Shown: in pieces, positions 1-12,420 of the stretch | Numbering within the stretch: the first letter of the stretch is position 1 | How the letters are laid out: every line of letters begins with the position of its first letter | Origin: Hofstenia miamia | Taxonomy: Eukaryota; Xenacoelomorpha; Acoela | Reading direction: 5' to 3' | Assembly: GCA_004352715.1 (NCBI GenBank) | Contig: SCFE01000003.1 | Span: 1,476,633 to 1,540,632 of the forward strand | Length of the DNA stretch: 64,000 nt | Translations under genes and position numbers: made by a program | The notes under the pieces: model-generated | The model's input: the letters and a program-made list of their open reading frames with translations, nothing else | Database searches by the model: none | What the model was told of the DNA's origin: nothing

Positions 1-3000
1 AAACATCCTAATGGTATGAAAATGACAAAAACTCTTGAATGTGGTCTAATCTACATTTTTTATTCATTACAAAGCAATTTAATCTTCAAAACAAAAGTCT
101 ATCTCATGCAATCCTATTGACATTAATCATTTATAATTATAAGAACTAAGTGTTCCCTACCCTCATTCAATGGTAGAAATGTTTCTGCGCAAAATTCTAT
201 GTACATAAACAAAAACTTAGTTTACTTTTGATTGCTTTGCCAATAATATTGACAAATCAATATGATATGAAAACTTTAAATACATATATATATAAAACCA
301 ATCACTGTTTATTCAATTGCAACCATCAGTTTTTATTACACTATCCATTTGTAAATTTTCTCTTAAATACTTTTTTGGTATAGAGCAAAAGTCTTCTAGT
401 CAGTCATCACACAATTGTTTGCATGCAGTTTCTGGTCATTCCTAGCTTACAAAGAGAACTTTCACTGGAAGCAACAGCCACATGAATACATGTGCTTCAA
501 CAGGAAAAAAGGAAATATGTGTTTTCTATTAGGACTTTCACTAGACTGAATTTATTTCTGACCATTTTATGATGACATATCATAATGATTGTTGAAAGAA
601 AATAAATTTTGTCAATTACAAAGCAATACAAAGATGAGATTGACACTTAATAAAACATAGCAGTAATGTATGGAAAGGGGTAGGTTTTCAAAATTGATTT
701 TGATTGGTTAAATCAAATGAAATACTTTTAAAATGAAGGTCTATTTTTGAATATTTTGATAAATTCCATGGGGCTTCACTGTCCATTTCGTCACTTACTT
801 GATCACAATAGAGTATTAGAAAATTCTGCATACACCTCTGAAACATAGGATAGAAAATTGAGATTGATTAGGTATTGATTGCGATTTAACATCTTGGGTT
901 ACATTGCACCTTGTTGATTCTTCTATGGAATGGGATAAAAATAAGTTAGACCTACCAAATGTTAATTGTATTCTCAAGGCTAGAATTTGAAATGCAGATT
1001 TGTAATAAAAAATTTAAATGTAAACTTTGAAATTGAAAACTGCTTAGAAAAAAGTTACTTAGGCATAAAAAGAGTTGCTTCAAAAATTTATTAGGCTATA
1101 TTAAAGCTAGTTTTTCATTTGGGTTAAAAGAATAGAACAAATCAAATAGGTCAAAAATATAGATAATGTGTCACCCTTTTAGTGACTGAGATTCAAGAAT
1201 TACATTTACAAAGAAAACACAAATGATTTATTCAAATACATATTTTATGGAAATATTGAGAGATGCACTCACTGCATTGTAAATTTAGAAAATTGGTGGA
1301 GAATAACATTAATGAATCACAATATCTGTTAAATGGTCAATTTGCTGCCCCTGAGAAAAAATATTCAGGGGTGCATAACCCCCAGCAACCCAGTTAGCTG
1401 GGCCCCTGTATGGCAGAAGTATAAATGCCACAGATAACTCAATAAATTTAAATGTTATCATTGCAGATAGAAAACCTGAAGAAATAACAATCTATTAATT
1501 CTTTCTGAAATGGTATCATAAAATGTGATCAATATGCAGACCAGTTGAAAAATCATAAAAGCCACAATAGATACATGCACAGTGCTTTTTGTTATTTCTG
1601 ATGAATATATCACAAAACTGGGATAAACACTTGAACATCTCAAACTGCTAATTATCAGATTGATAAATGCATCTGGAGATTACATGGACACAAAATGTAA
1701 ACAATTTGATGTACTAATATCAATAAAAATGAACATGTCAAACTCCCATAAGATATCATTGTAATATATACAAAACTACATTTATTATATATTAACTTAT
1801 ACTCAGGAATGATTTTTTTCAAAAAACATTATTGTGCTATAAACTTAAAAAGAATGCTATAATTTTAAGAAAGAAATGACAGAAGCTAATAGATTTAAAA
1901 GAAAAGAAAAAATAGAATTAAGGTGAAAGAGATATTCATTGATTGATTTTCTGAGGCACTGTTAATATCCATAATTCATCTCACTACCACCATTCCAACT
2001 TAGAAGCTTAGCTGTCTAATTTCATAATAGATCCAAACTAGTTACATTTATTTAATAAATGACTAAACTCTACTAAATGTTTATTGATTCTAATTTCAAC
2101 ACAGCTTTGTTTTCCTCAGTTTACAATAAAACATTAAAATCACTTACAGGTTGTTATTGCTAAATTTTCTCCTAGTCAGATGGTCAATAAAAATTTAAAT
2201 TTTTGTTTGGCTTATTTCATCAAAAGGATAAGCAAATAACCTTTTGCTGAACAATTTTTTGCCATAATATTTTTTGTTACTTGTTTAACATTACTTGATT
2301 ATAATAAATCATTTACAAATTTAAATTGCTCTACATAAATTTTTATTCACTTTGCACTCTTATCTTTTGGTCAGGATAGGTGCCCTAAAGTTAGCATATT
2401 TCTACCTATTTGAAGCTAACAAGAATGCCCTTAAGCTTGCATTCTGTCACACTAAGAATCACAAGAATGAGCATTCAATATTTTATTGCTCAATTTACAA
2501 AATTATTGTTCACTTAGGTTGTAGTAGTAATAAACAACTTTATTACCCAAAGTGAGAATACAGAAACTTAAAAACAGAAAATGAGAAATAAAAAACAAAA
2601 AAACAATAAGAAGCACAAGTGGGAGAAAGATGGCTTGGTTTGTCATCCAACATATGAAGAACATTTACAATGTAATATCCAAGTGCAGGTGATTTGAAGG
2701 AAATAAACTTGGTAAACCTTCCTTAGCAATTAATTTCTTATTATGGATTTATGGGGTAGATTGAGCTCAAGCAGATTGATACCAATGATGTCAACAAGAT
2801 TGTTTACATATACAGTAACTCTAGGGAAGAAGGAGTGATAAGTTATTTGCTTTCAAAATTTCTTGACTAGTAATTTTGAATAACTAACACAAAGAGTCTT
2901 GGTTGAAACTCAAGTTGATGTATGTATTGCCAGAACAAATTGAATTGAAGAATTTGAGATGCATGTATGTTCAATTAGAAGTTCAAGTAGGGACTCCTAC
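1..3000. other. Intergenic, no recognised gene
   Basis: AT-rich sequence with frequent stops in all frames. Open frames here are short and low-complexity and match no family I recognise. No splice-bounded coding stretch, inverted-terminal-repeat element or RNA gene was seen. Confidence 0.5.
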
Positions 3001-3028
3001 ATATCATAACTGATATGTCAGGTCCACT

Positions 3029-6000
3029 TTAGGACCTGATGGTGCAATTTTTGATGTGATGAAGGGATGTGGTATCTGGGAACCATCCTTCTGACCTGTA
3101 GACAATGATAGAAAGGCCACAACTACAGAAAAGGTTGTAGTTAACTGATTGTGGGGTACAGTATGGAATGTTGTGTTGTAAATAATGGTAACTCATATGC
3201 ACCTTTGCTAGCTTTGAGCTTTTGTAAGGCTTCCATTTGAGTTTGTTGGAGACAGTAAGTCCAAGGTTACTTGCTGAAAGCATTTCCTGAATGATGTTAT
3301 CATCTAATTGAAGAGAACAATCAGTCTTTGCAGAAAAGTGGAGATAAAAACATTTGTCAGGATGAAATTGTAATTCATTTGTGGTAAACCAATCCATAAC
3401 TCAGTTAAGATCAAACTGGTTTGTTTCAAAGATCAGTGACAATGATGATATGAGCTTAGTGTAATCAGCAAAGCTAACTGACAGTGAGTAAAGTGGTATG
3501 GTGAGAAGATTGTGGATATATATTAAAAACAGGAGTGGTCTGAGGACACTGCCTTGTTGTACTCCACTGTACACCAAAAGGACCTGATAAGCAATCATTA
3601 ACATTGACTTTATGTTAGCAGTAGGATAGGTAGCTGGTAAGAAGGGAGAAAAAGTCATTATCAAATCCAATTTTACACAGCTTTGAAATCAGGATTCTCT
3701 GGGTGACTGAAACAATTGCTTTTTGATTATCCAAGTAAGTGACTATTTTCTCAATGTTTTCATCACAGTTGGAATTAAGTTTATCAAATAACAGGAATAA
3801 TTGGGTAACTGTTGACTAGCCTTTCTGGAATCCATGCTGGTTTGCACTTAAACAAGTTCTCACTTTAGAATAAATGTACCTCAACAATAGCTTCTTGAAA
3901 ACAAGGGACAAACGTGGAAGGATGGATATCAGGTGGTAGTTTTAAATATTAGGTTTAGGATGCTTCTAGTGAACAGGAGTGACATGCATGCATTTCAGGT
4001 AAGAAGTCCAGCACTTCATTGACAGTATTGATACAAACAGCAGATAGACAAAAGGTGACAGAAATGCAGCTGAATGTTTCAGGATGGTTGGAGAAATTTC
4101 ATCACAAGCTACTGTGATAAACTCAGGTATTTTACCCAGGAGTATTATGATTTCAACAAGTGATGGAGTGATTTCACTAAGGCAAACAGCACAGGGTTCA
4201 GATGTAACATTAAATCAGACAGTTAAAGGGGGTTGTCTAAATTATGCATGGAATTGAAATACTTGTTGAACAGCCCGGCTTTTTAAAACTTGTTGAAGCA
4301 GTGGATAGGCCTAGTGTCATTTGTGCTGGATATGAACTCTTGGCATTTAACTGTGTGGGGAAAGAAAAAGCTTCTGTTGTTGAAAAGAATTTGCTTTGAT
4401 TCAGTAAGATTGCCTTGTCCATGTCCACTATAATTTCTGCTTCAGTCTTTAATTGACTGATCAGATAATGAGAAGCATCACTTTTCTCAGCAGTTCTTAG
4501 TTTATTCAGCTGGTGAACAGTTGCTGAGCTGTAATAAAATGGTAGATCTTCTTGGTGCTTTTGCTTTCTTGATATGCTGATTTAGAATCACTGGGTTGAA
4601 TCTAGACAGAACTTTAACAGAAGACTTAGTGTCAAATCAGAAGGTCATTGAGGTGAACATATACTAGAGCAACAGTGATTCTAGTGAACAAGAGAACATG
4701 GTTAAACTATTTCTCTATTTACAGATGCTTGGGTGTCTTATATAAAATTCATATTTACAATATTTACAAACATGAAAACAACTAGTCAACATGACAAGCA
4801 TGTGATCTGGCCAATAAATAACAACAACTACCAACTGATGTTACATGCTGCCCCAGACCAGACTCCATGATTTTCATTGTGTACCTAATTAATGAGGATC
4901 TGGCCCAAATGTATCAATTCAACCACTCTTTGTTCAATCTGTACAACACTAGGAGTAGTAATGGCTAGCTTACATTGGTTGGGATCATAATATGACTAGG
5001 CATCAGATTTAACTTTCAATGATGCATCCCATACACCAATTGTTTCCAGAAATACCTGTGAACAACAAATAAAAGATGAAAAACCATCTTTTGGTACTGC
5101 TGCATTGATTTCCCTTCTAGACAAATTGGACAGCAAATCACAAGGAAATTCTTCATGACTTGACACCTGTTCAAAATCACATCAGGGTCACCATGTAGAA
5201 TCACTGGGGTTATTCTAGTGAACATGAGAACATGGTTAAACTATTTCTCTATTTACAGATGCTTGGGTGTATTATATACAATTCATATTTACAATATTTA
5301 TACAAATGAAAACAACTAGTCAACACAAAAAGCACATGATCTGGCTATTAAATAACAACAACTACCAACTGATGTTACACTGCATTTAATGGCCCTGTAA
5401 AGCCTTGATAACCAGACATCAGGAAAAAGAGAGACATTTAAATGACACAGATTAACCAAGTCATGATTCAGCACAAGAGCATTTCTGAAGGCATCCAAGC
5501 AAAATATAGATGCTGTATATAGGTTCACCATTTCAAGGTGGATAACATTCAGATTATACAAATAGACTGGAAAATGATCTGATAAGTCAACTGTAAGGGT
5601 ATTATAAATGAGGATGATTGATAAAATTTTTGCCTGATATTCAATAAGACATGATACAAAGACCTCAGATGGAGCTGTACAGGTTTCAATAATCTTGGAG
5701 ACTTTCAATATTTCATTGTGGCCAGCCAACAGCAAACCACCATACAAACTGGTGCTATAATCAAAAGGGATGATAACAAAATAAGGAACCCAAGAAGGAT
5801 AGTACTATCACTGATTAATTTGTTTAACCAAGTTTCTGTAAGGAAAACTAAACTTGGCCTTTTGCAGGCAATGAGTTTGCTCACAGTTAAAAGATGTTCA
5901 ATACTCACAATGCTTTGGACATTAAAGAAAAGAAGTGATAGAAACACATCAGCTAGGCAAATTTTCTATTCAGCTTTTTCTTCTTTAAGGAACAACTCCA

Positions 6001-6790
6001 GGTTCTTGATGTTTAGCTCTTTCCTTGATGCACCTTGCTCCTCAATCAGCTGCTTTTCCTTGGTTAGGACAACTAACTCATTCTTAGATTCTTCTGGGGT
6101 AAACAATTTCTGCAGGTACACACAGTGGTTATTCCTTCCATGGAAAGGAGAAAATCCTTCATTAGTCTGATTTTATTCAAAAACCTTTTGGTTGCCTAAG
6201 TGGTATTGAATGTAATTAACAGTGGCCTTGAAAATTTTGCATCAGCATTGAACTTGAGAAGAAGCCAAAGTTCATGAATTTCAGTCAACTCTCATTCCTC
6301 ATTTATGTTTTTCAAAACTTTCTCCACACAATCATATTTATGTTTAGCAGAATCTTTGTTGGGATCATGAAGTTCAGGAATACCAGAAAATTTAATCTCA
6401 TACCTGCATGTATCATTAAGAATGGGTCCAACCTGTAGCTCTACAGTTTTAGAAATAGGGGTGGTTGCATGCCAGGAGGACACACTGCCAGACTCATGAC
6501 AGCAATGTTAAGGGGCTTGGCAGCTTGAGCTACAATCTCCTTGATGATATTGCAGTCAGGAATCTCCCTCTTGATGAGTACCTCACAGAGTGGTAGGCAT
6601 CTAACACAACACCAAGGACATCACTCTAGGTCTTCTGAGAGTTGGTTGATAGGCCAGCACAATTGTTGCAAAACCAGTTAGCACATCTTGAACATGGAAT
6701 TCCTTCCTTCACTGTCTTCAAACAAAAGCCATGGTAGGAATCAGATGACCCAAGTCTCTGTCCTTACAATTGTAAATCTGAATTTAAGAA
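3029..6790 (-). mobile_element. Decayed CR1-like LINE retrotransposon
   Basis: A non-LTR retrotransposon read on the minus strand, broken by many frameshifts and stops. In 5' to 3' order: a Cys-rich PHD-like piece near 6640-6700 (CSRCANWFCNNCAGL) and an ORF1-like piece at 6292-6483 (EIKFSGIPE), then an endonuclease start at 5705-5947 (FNVQSI, FLTETWLN). The reverse-transcriptase core lies at 3401-3670 (GVQQGSVLRPLLFLIYIHNL, then FADY where FADD is expected), and the RT C-terminal part at 3029-3397. PHD-bearing ORF1 plus APE-type endonuclease plus RT is typical of the CR1/L2 group. The mutated catalytic FADD shows it is dead. A miniature LTR element interrupts it at about 4660-5385. Exact ends are uncertain. 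Confidence 0.8.
4660..5385 (-). mobile_element. Miniature LTR element (TRIM-like) nested in the LINE
   Basis: Two direct repeats of about 170-180 bp (about 4663-4845 and 5195-5380) flank a ~350-bp centre. Read on the minus strand, the repeat begins TGTAACATCAG and, in the 5' copy, ends near GATTCTACA. It is followed at once by TGGTGACCCTGATG, which resembles a primer-binding site. A purine-rich tract (GGTCTGGGGCAGCA) precedes the other repeat, like a polypurine tract. The centre has no pol gene; one interrupted frame of about 80 codons (about 4900-5140) is not recognised. The LTRs have diverged and I could not confirm a target-site duplication. A plain local duplication is the alternative. 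Confidence 0.55.
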
Positions 6791-6976
6791 ATTGCATAAT
6801 AAAAAATGTATCTCATAAAAATGTATTTACATAATTATTATTGGATTTTGTACTACTCAGCACTGTAAAAGCCTAAACCAAAATTTTACAAAAATAACAA
6901 GAGAAATTATTGCTAATTGAACTCAAACTTCATCAAACATATGCTCAAAAATATTGATTATTTTGAACTTCAGCTA

Positions 6977-7422
6977 GAATGGGGGATTTTCACAAAAATT
7001 AAAACCTGTCAGAAGCTACTATAGTAGGCGACCAGGGTTTAAAAATTAAATATTTTCAAAATATTCAGCATTTAACATAACATTTTGTTACATCAGAGGA
7101 CCTAATTGAAAATTTTCCATGCATATTTAAGCAATATGCTATGTATAAAACTCATCGAATTTGGATGACCATAAAAACTCATTAAATGTGAACATATGAT
7201 AAAAAAACTTTTATAAAAAAACCCTGCATGTTGCCCACAATTTCGTGGGAAAGTTTATTTAAGTCCTCTGATGTCACACATAACTTAGAGTTTAATACTG
7301 AATTTCTCAAAGATAAATAATATTGAAACCCTGGTCCCCTACTATACGAAATTTTCTATTAATTATTCATCTATATAGTAGCATTTTTGCAGTTTTTAGT
7401 TTTGAGTGAAAGTCCCCCATTG
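6977..7422. mobile_element. Fold-back MITE with TA flanks
   Basis: A 446-bp element whose halves are imperfect inverted copies. The outer ends are GAATGGGGGATTTTCAC and GTGAAAGTCCCCCATTG, each bordered by TA. A second inner pair, TATAGTAGGCGACCAGGGTTT and AAACCCTGGTCCCCTACTATA, differs at one base, and a third pair around CATCAGAGGACCTAA is visible. There is no coding capacity. TA borders suggest mobilisation by a Tc1/mariner-like transposase. Confidence 0.7.
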
Positions 7423-7513
7423 TACGTAATTTTAGACATAGCGTAATTTTACTCATTTTTGCTTAGTGTAAATTAGAAATAGACGAATTCATCGTATGAT
7501 CTCCCATTACCTC

Positions 7514-8240
7514 TTAACATTTCCAATTTATGTTTGTTGAAGTCGTAGGTATTAATTCAAGATTTTCTATGAAATCCGATTTTCTAAGTGAATTAGCACT
7601 TTCTATCAAGTTTAAAATGCTTTTTTGGGCGTTTGGATTACTTAATTCATTTTCTCAATTTATTGTTATACATCGAACGGCGCACATTACATTCTTTTAT
7701 TTAGTATAAATTTGTTTGTTCTTGAATTTTTTAGAATTATCTGCTGTTTTTTACTAGTCATTTCTTATGTTGTCAGCAAAGGAAGCTAATAAAATTTAAT
7801 ATTATAATATGCATGAGAACGAAAGATTCCGGGATTATATATTATAATTTATTTAAGATAATTTTAATTTTGGGTCTCTATTAAAACTTCCTTTTCACTG
7901 AAATATATTGTCTTTTACTTCTAGGTTACGAAAGGAAGTTAATATCAGCAGTCTATTCTATTGTAATTATAATGCATAGGTTCAAATGAATATAATAAAT
8001 GTAGTTTGTGAATTTTATTATAGAATGATTTAATTGAGAATCATTGTATTGAATCATATTAAAGAAAGACAATAGTTTTCGATTTGTTTTTTTTGTTTTA
8101 GAATGTCTGAGATCATAGGTGATGATGAATATGAGAGTGTTCCTGTTTCCGCAGGTTTTCGTACATTTATGCTGGCTGGCGCCTTTGCTGGTATTATGGA
8201 ACACTGCGTTATGTATCCATTTGATTTCGTCAAGGTATAT
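7514..8240 (+). repeat. First copy of duplicated mitoferrin exon-1 region
   Basis: About 720 bp here recur at 8509-9230 with only a few substitutions and small indels. The copy ends at an isolated n (8246), followed directly by the end of a DNA transposon. This pattern fits two haplotypes laid side by side in the assembly, though a true duplication is possible. Confidence 0.75.
8103..8234 (+). CDS. Mitoferrin exon 1, upstream copy
   Basis: A 132-bp exon (44 codons) identical in protein sequence to the copy at 9089-9220. It starts [18 protein letters not shown] and carries the first half-signature of mitochondrial carriers, PFDFVK, within [19 protein letters not shown]. It ends in phase 0 at CAAG|GTATAT. 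A strong 3' splice site (T-rich tract then TTTTAG) ends two bases before the ATG, implying a 5'-UTR intron or trans-splicing. Only one of the two copies can be used per transcript; this one is probably an assembly duplicate or allele. Confidence 0.7.
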
Positions 8241-8246
8241 TAAATN

Positions 8247-8507
8247 ATTCCAACGTTAATTTGAGTAATGCTATTTTACGAAGAAACCTGTAACTTCACT
8301 CCGGCGTAAGAACTGTGCTCAGCAATACTCAATTTCACCTAAATAACTAAAAAAATTACTTGAATAAGATACATTAAGCAGTTTACTATATCAAAAACGT
8401 TGTTTTTCCGAGAATTGTATTTTCGGTGATTTATACGTCATAATATTTTTAATGACGTCATACATGATCTGGGCAGCAAATCTCTGGGCAGGTTTTAAAG
8501 ATACCGC
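8247..8507. mobile_element. End fragment of the satellite-bearing DNA transposon
   Basis: About 260 bp nearly identical to 29443-29699, the right end of the 27434-29699 element. It includes the CRE-like palindrome TGACGTCA (8453-8460), the CTGGGCAGCAAATCTCTGGGCAG terminal region (read across 8470-8493) and the tip GGTTTTAAAGAT. The left part of this copy is missing at the n at 8246. It lies between the two copies of mitoferrin exon 1, consistent with an insertion present on only one haplotype. Confidence 0.8.
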
Positions 8508-9088
8508 CAATTTATGTTTGTTGAAGTCGTAGTATTAAATCAAGATTTTCTATGAAATCCGATTTTCTAAGTGAATTAGTACTTTCTATCAAGTTTAAAA
8601 TGCTTTTTTGGGCGTTTGGATTACTTAATTCATTTTCTCAATTTATTGTTATACATCGAACGGCGCACATTACATTCTTTTATTTAGTATAAATTTGTTT
8701 GTTCTTGAATTTTTTAGAATTATCTGCTGTTTTTTACTAGTCATTTCTTATGTTGTCAGCAAAGGAAGCTAATAAAATTTAATATTATAATATGCATGAG
8801 AACGAAAGATTCCGGGATTATATATTATAATTTATTTAAGATAATTTTAATTTTGGGTCTCTATTAAAACTTCCTTTTCACTGAAATATATTGTCTTTTA
8901 CTTCTAGGTTACGAAAGGAAGTTAATATCAGCAGTCTATTCTATTGTAATTATGCAATTTCATAGGTTCAAATGAATATAATAAATGTAGTTTGTGAATT
9001 TTATTATAGAATGATTTAATTGAGAATCATTGTATTGAATCATATTAAAGGAAGACAATAGTTTTCGATTTGTTTTTTTTGTTTTAGA

Positions 9089-9220
9089 ATGTCTGAGATC
9101 ATAGGTGATGATGAATATGAGAGTGTTCCTGTTTCCGCAGGTTTTCGTACATTTATGCTGGCTGGCGCCTTTGCTGGTATTATGGAACACTGCGTTATGT
9201 ATCCATTTGATTTCGTCAAG
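9089..9220 (+). CDS. mfrn: Mitoferrin (mitochondrial iron carrier), exon 1
   Basis: First coding exon of a SLC25 carrier of the mitoferrin type (SLC25A28/37), which imports iron across the inner mitochondrial membrane for haem and Fe-S cluster synthesis. The gene reads 9089-9220, 12602-12836, 14497-14553 and 19112-19653, giving 321 residues, a normal SLC25 length. Three carrier repeats show signatures PFDFVK, PVEVVK and PLDVCK. Mitoferrin-specific stretches are EHCVMYP, GAGPAHAMYFSTYE, TVVHDAVMNP and MNVPFQVIHFTFYE. All joins keep frame and use GT-AG. The first signature is followed by TRQQSL where TRMQSL is usual. A splice acceptor lies immediately 5' of the ATG. Exons 1 and 2 also occur as extra upstream copies. 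Confidence 0.92.
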
Positions 9221-10792
9221 GTATATTAAATTTTTATCGTATTATATGCATAATGATTTCATCATGATGACGCCAGAATTATATTTTTGTTACTCCAAAA
9301 AATAGCAAATATATTTGTTGGTTTTTATGCTTCTCCAAAGAGACTGCGCAACTACTTTATATAATAATAATATTTATTATTATTACTTTGTCAGTGTTGT
9401 AAGGGTCTACAATGATTTGTTTATCTGCGATTTTGCATATAAATCAATAATAAATTTTATTTCATAATACATTAAGGAAATCTTCAGAATCGTTGACATT
9501 TGATAAATTTCGGACTGCTTATTTTCATACTTGTTTCGTCCTCATCTTCTAAATACTCATGACAAATACAGGAGTTTCCACTCTGTACTGTGGAAAATTA
9601 TTTCAAATATAAGTCCATTTCGAATTTACCATAGTACAGGCAGGAACCTATTTTAATCTTGAAATAATTAATGTAGACACCTTTATCAACAAATATGGAA
9701 CAAAATTTCCCTAGAATATCAATTTGTTTCTTTGTGATTGTGCAGAAAATTTAAGTTTTGACAAATTCTTTTTAAAATTCCATGTATTTGTCTAATTTAT
9801 ATTTTATCTTTTAATTCACAGCCATTTTATGAGCAGAATTTCAATTGCTTTTTAAATTATTTTCGATTTTTCTTGATTTTCGGATTTCATGTATTTCAAT
9901 ACAGTGTATATACATTATATCGATCACGATAAACTTATCTAATTATGTAGCTAAATTGTTAATACAAATATTAACTATTGAAAACTGAATTTTAGTTTGG
10001 AGTATTTGATACGCATTTTGCCCTAATCGTGCAAAAACTTGTTTGTGTGCTTGAAATAATCAACATCATGAATACTTTATATTTCTCCACTGTGTGTAAA
10101 TATGCAAAAACCTATACTTCTGAAGAAATTTAAATATAATCTTGACCGCTTTATTATTTCTAAATCAAATTTCAATTAGACATAGCGTTGTCAAAACGAT
10201 GTGCACTTGTATTATTTTCGATGACCTTCCAGTGTGTTTGCTATTATTACTTATAATGTGTTACGCGTATGTGAACTTCCAGGTTTTTCTTCGTCGTTGT
10301 TCTTTAATATGCATATATTATATTCAGAAATTTATAGTAGAAATAAAATATTAAGACAAGTTATTTGTGCACGGCCTTTGTCCGAAACAAAAAAGGCGCT
10401 TTACAACCCCACTCGCACTTGCCACTGAATAATCACAGCTATTGAAATTGTTTCTGCATACTCAATTTTTTAATTATTAAAATATTGACTAAAAATTGAA
10501 AATATTGATCAGGGACAACAAAAGCAGGGTGTGTAGAATTTTGTTTCTATTCGACTAAATCTGCAAATATGCGGTTTGTTTTAAGATGTTACTTGAACAG
10601 CTCACACTTAAAACAAGTGTAAACAGCAAGTGCGCTGTATTTTTTTCACATGCGCTGTGTATGGCTTGAAACATCTACATCTGTATCAACAAATATTCCA
10701 AATAGAGTTCTTTTAGCATAACACTATCGATCAAAACACGTTTACTACAATGAAAATTAAATTCAACATTATTTGATTCAATATCCACCATT

Positions 10793-10829
<37 letters not shown>

Positions 10830-11290
10830 AGTAACTTTATTTTTTAAATTTTTGTTTTCTTCCATTTATTTTGAATATCTGGAATTTAGAATGTAACAGC
10901 CACACCGCGGGGGCTTAACATACGGTAAGCATCAGTTTCAAGTGCTTCAGCATATTTTAGACAAATTCTAGGTTTTTGTATGCAGAAAAATGATTTTCAA
11001 GAACTGTGGGATATGATTTTTGGCTGAAAAGTTAGCACCAAAAGATAGAAGGGTTGAAATTTTGTGGAAATTCGACATTTACGAACGAACTGGCATATTT
11101 TGAGAAATACTTAGAGTTAGAAGACAAATTAGAAAATTTTTCGACACTACAGACAAAAAGCATTTCAAATATTCAAGTTTAAAAATGAACAATGAATCAT
11201 ATACCGCTACAACTTATCGCAAAAATCACTGAAAAAAAGTTGGTAGTTATTCATATTTGAGGAAGCACAACAAAGATTAATAATCGCTGC
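9221..11290 (+). other. Mitoferrin intron 1, proximal part
   Basis: AT-rich intronic sequence with an (AT)n tract at about 10795-10824. No coding stretch or element with clear ends was recognised. Confidence 0.6.
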
Positions 11291-11294
11291 TGCA

Positions 11295-11600
11295 AACATA
11301 CATTGCAGCCTTTAACGTCTCACAGCTGCGAATGGTGTGTCCAGTCCCTTTGCAATGCTTGCGTGACAAACGCTCCATGGTCTACATTACAATGGGATGA
11401 CTTTTATCCCACAGTCTGTTGATGCAGTTAGAAAGATTGTCAAATTTGTTAGCCATAAGTTTATCATTACTGAATGGGACATTCAGTTTTGATAAAACCT
11501 GATTGAGGGCTTTATCAAAATCGGTTCTTTGCCGAATCGAGATTTCTTGCAGTCTTTGAAGTTCTAATTTAGAGTGAGGTTGGGCATTTCATTCATCATG
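11295..11600 (-). mobile_element. Gag-like / zinc-knuckle protein fragment
   Basis: On the minus strand a nearly continuous frame of about 90 codons reads through residues such as LELQRLQEISIRQRTDFDKA and ends with HCKGTGHTIRSCE. The tail resembles a retroelement CCHC zinc knuckle whose first cysteine is lost. One in-frame stop breaks it. No reverse transcriptase is next to it. It lies inside mitoferrin intron 1, antisense to the gene. The family assignment is tentative. Confidence 0.4.
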
Positions 11601-12185
11601 AGTCTACCTATCATACACTCACCCACACACTGCAGTGATCCTGTGAGGAAGGGTTGAATAAAATGAAGCAATATAATTGGAAGGTGCAATATAATGGGCG
11701 GGATCATGAAATTTGAGTGAAATTTACATGAATTATTCGAATTTTAAATTCAAAAGTAATTGAAGGTTGTCCCAAATTACGGAAAATTTATGCTAAGCCC
11801 AAAATATAATAATAATGAATTACTTTATTTAGCCGCTGAAGGCATACACTACAAAAAAAATATATGCAAGTCAAGTCTTACGGCAGCGAGGACATATGAG
11901 TTAAAATGGTTCCCAGAATGAATTTTTTCACCCAAATGGATTATAATAGCCTACATGTCTAGATTCTTATATATGAAAATTGATTTTATATACAACAAAA
12001 AACACTCGTCTAAATGCTCCTAAATTTTCATAGATGCATCAAAAATAATACATTTTAAAGTCACTCTTCTGATCGCAATTTAAGTGTTTCCTTTTTAATG
12101 TAGGGATTGAATCTCCAGTATGTGTCATAAAATATTTACTAGGCTATTTAAGCCCAGAAATGCAACTTGAAGTTTTATAATTTAG

Positions 12186-12420
12186 ACACGACAACAAAGT
12201 CTTCTTCCAACCACATCAACTTGCAATTATGAAGGCGTTACCGATGCTTTCCGCAAAATCTCCAAGTACGAAGGAATTTTTCGCACTGTTCGTGGGTTGA
12301 ATGTTGTTGCTGTAGGGGCTGGTCCTGCACATGCAATGTACTTCTCAACATACGAAGTTTGCAAACGCAAGTTTTCACAGATTATTCACTCTAAGCCAGG
12401 ACAGAGTTCAGTTGCTAACG
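12186..12420 (+). CDS. Mitoferrin exon 2, upstream copy
   Basis: A 235-bp exon identical to 12602-12836. It encodes TRQQSLLPTTSTCNYEGVTD, then a matrix helix region and GAGPAHAMYFSTYEVCKRKF. It enters in phase 0 and leaves in phase 1, so splicing both copies into one mRNA would break the frame. They must be alternatives, or one is an artefact. Confidence 0.7.

Noticed and set aside
7953-9190. Minus-strand frames of 83 and 76 codons
   Set aside because: They are antisense shadows of the two copies of mitoferrin exon 1.
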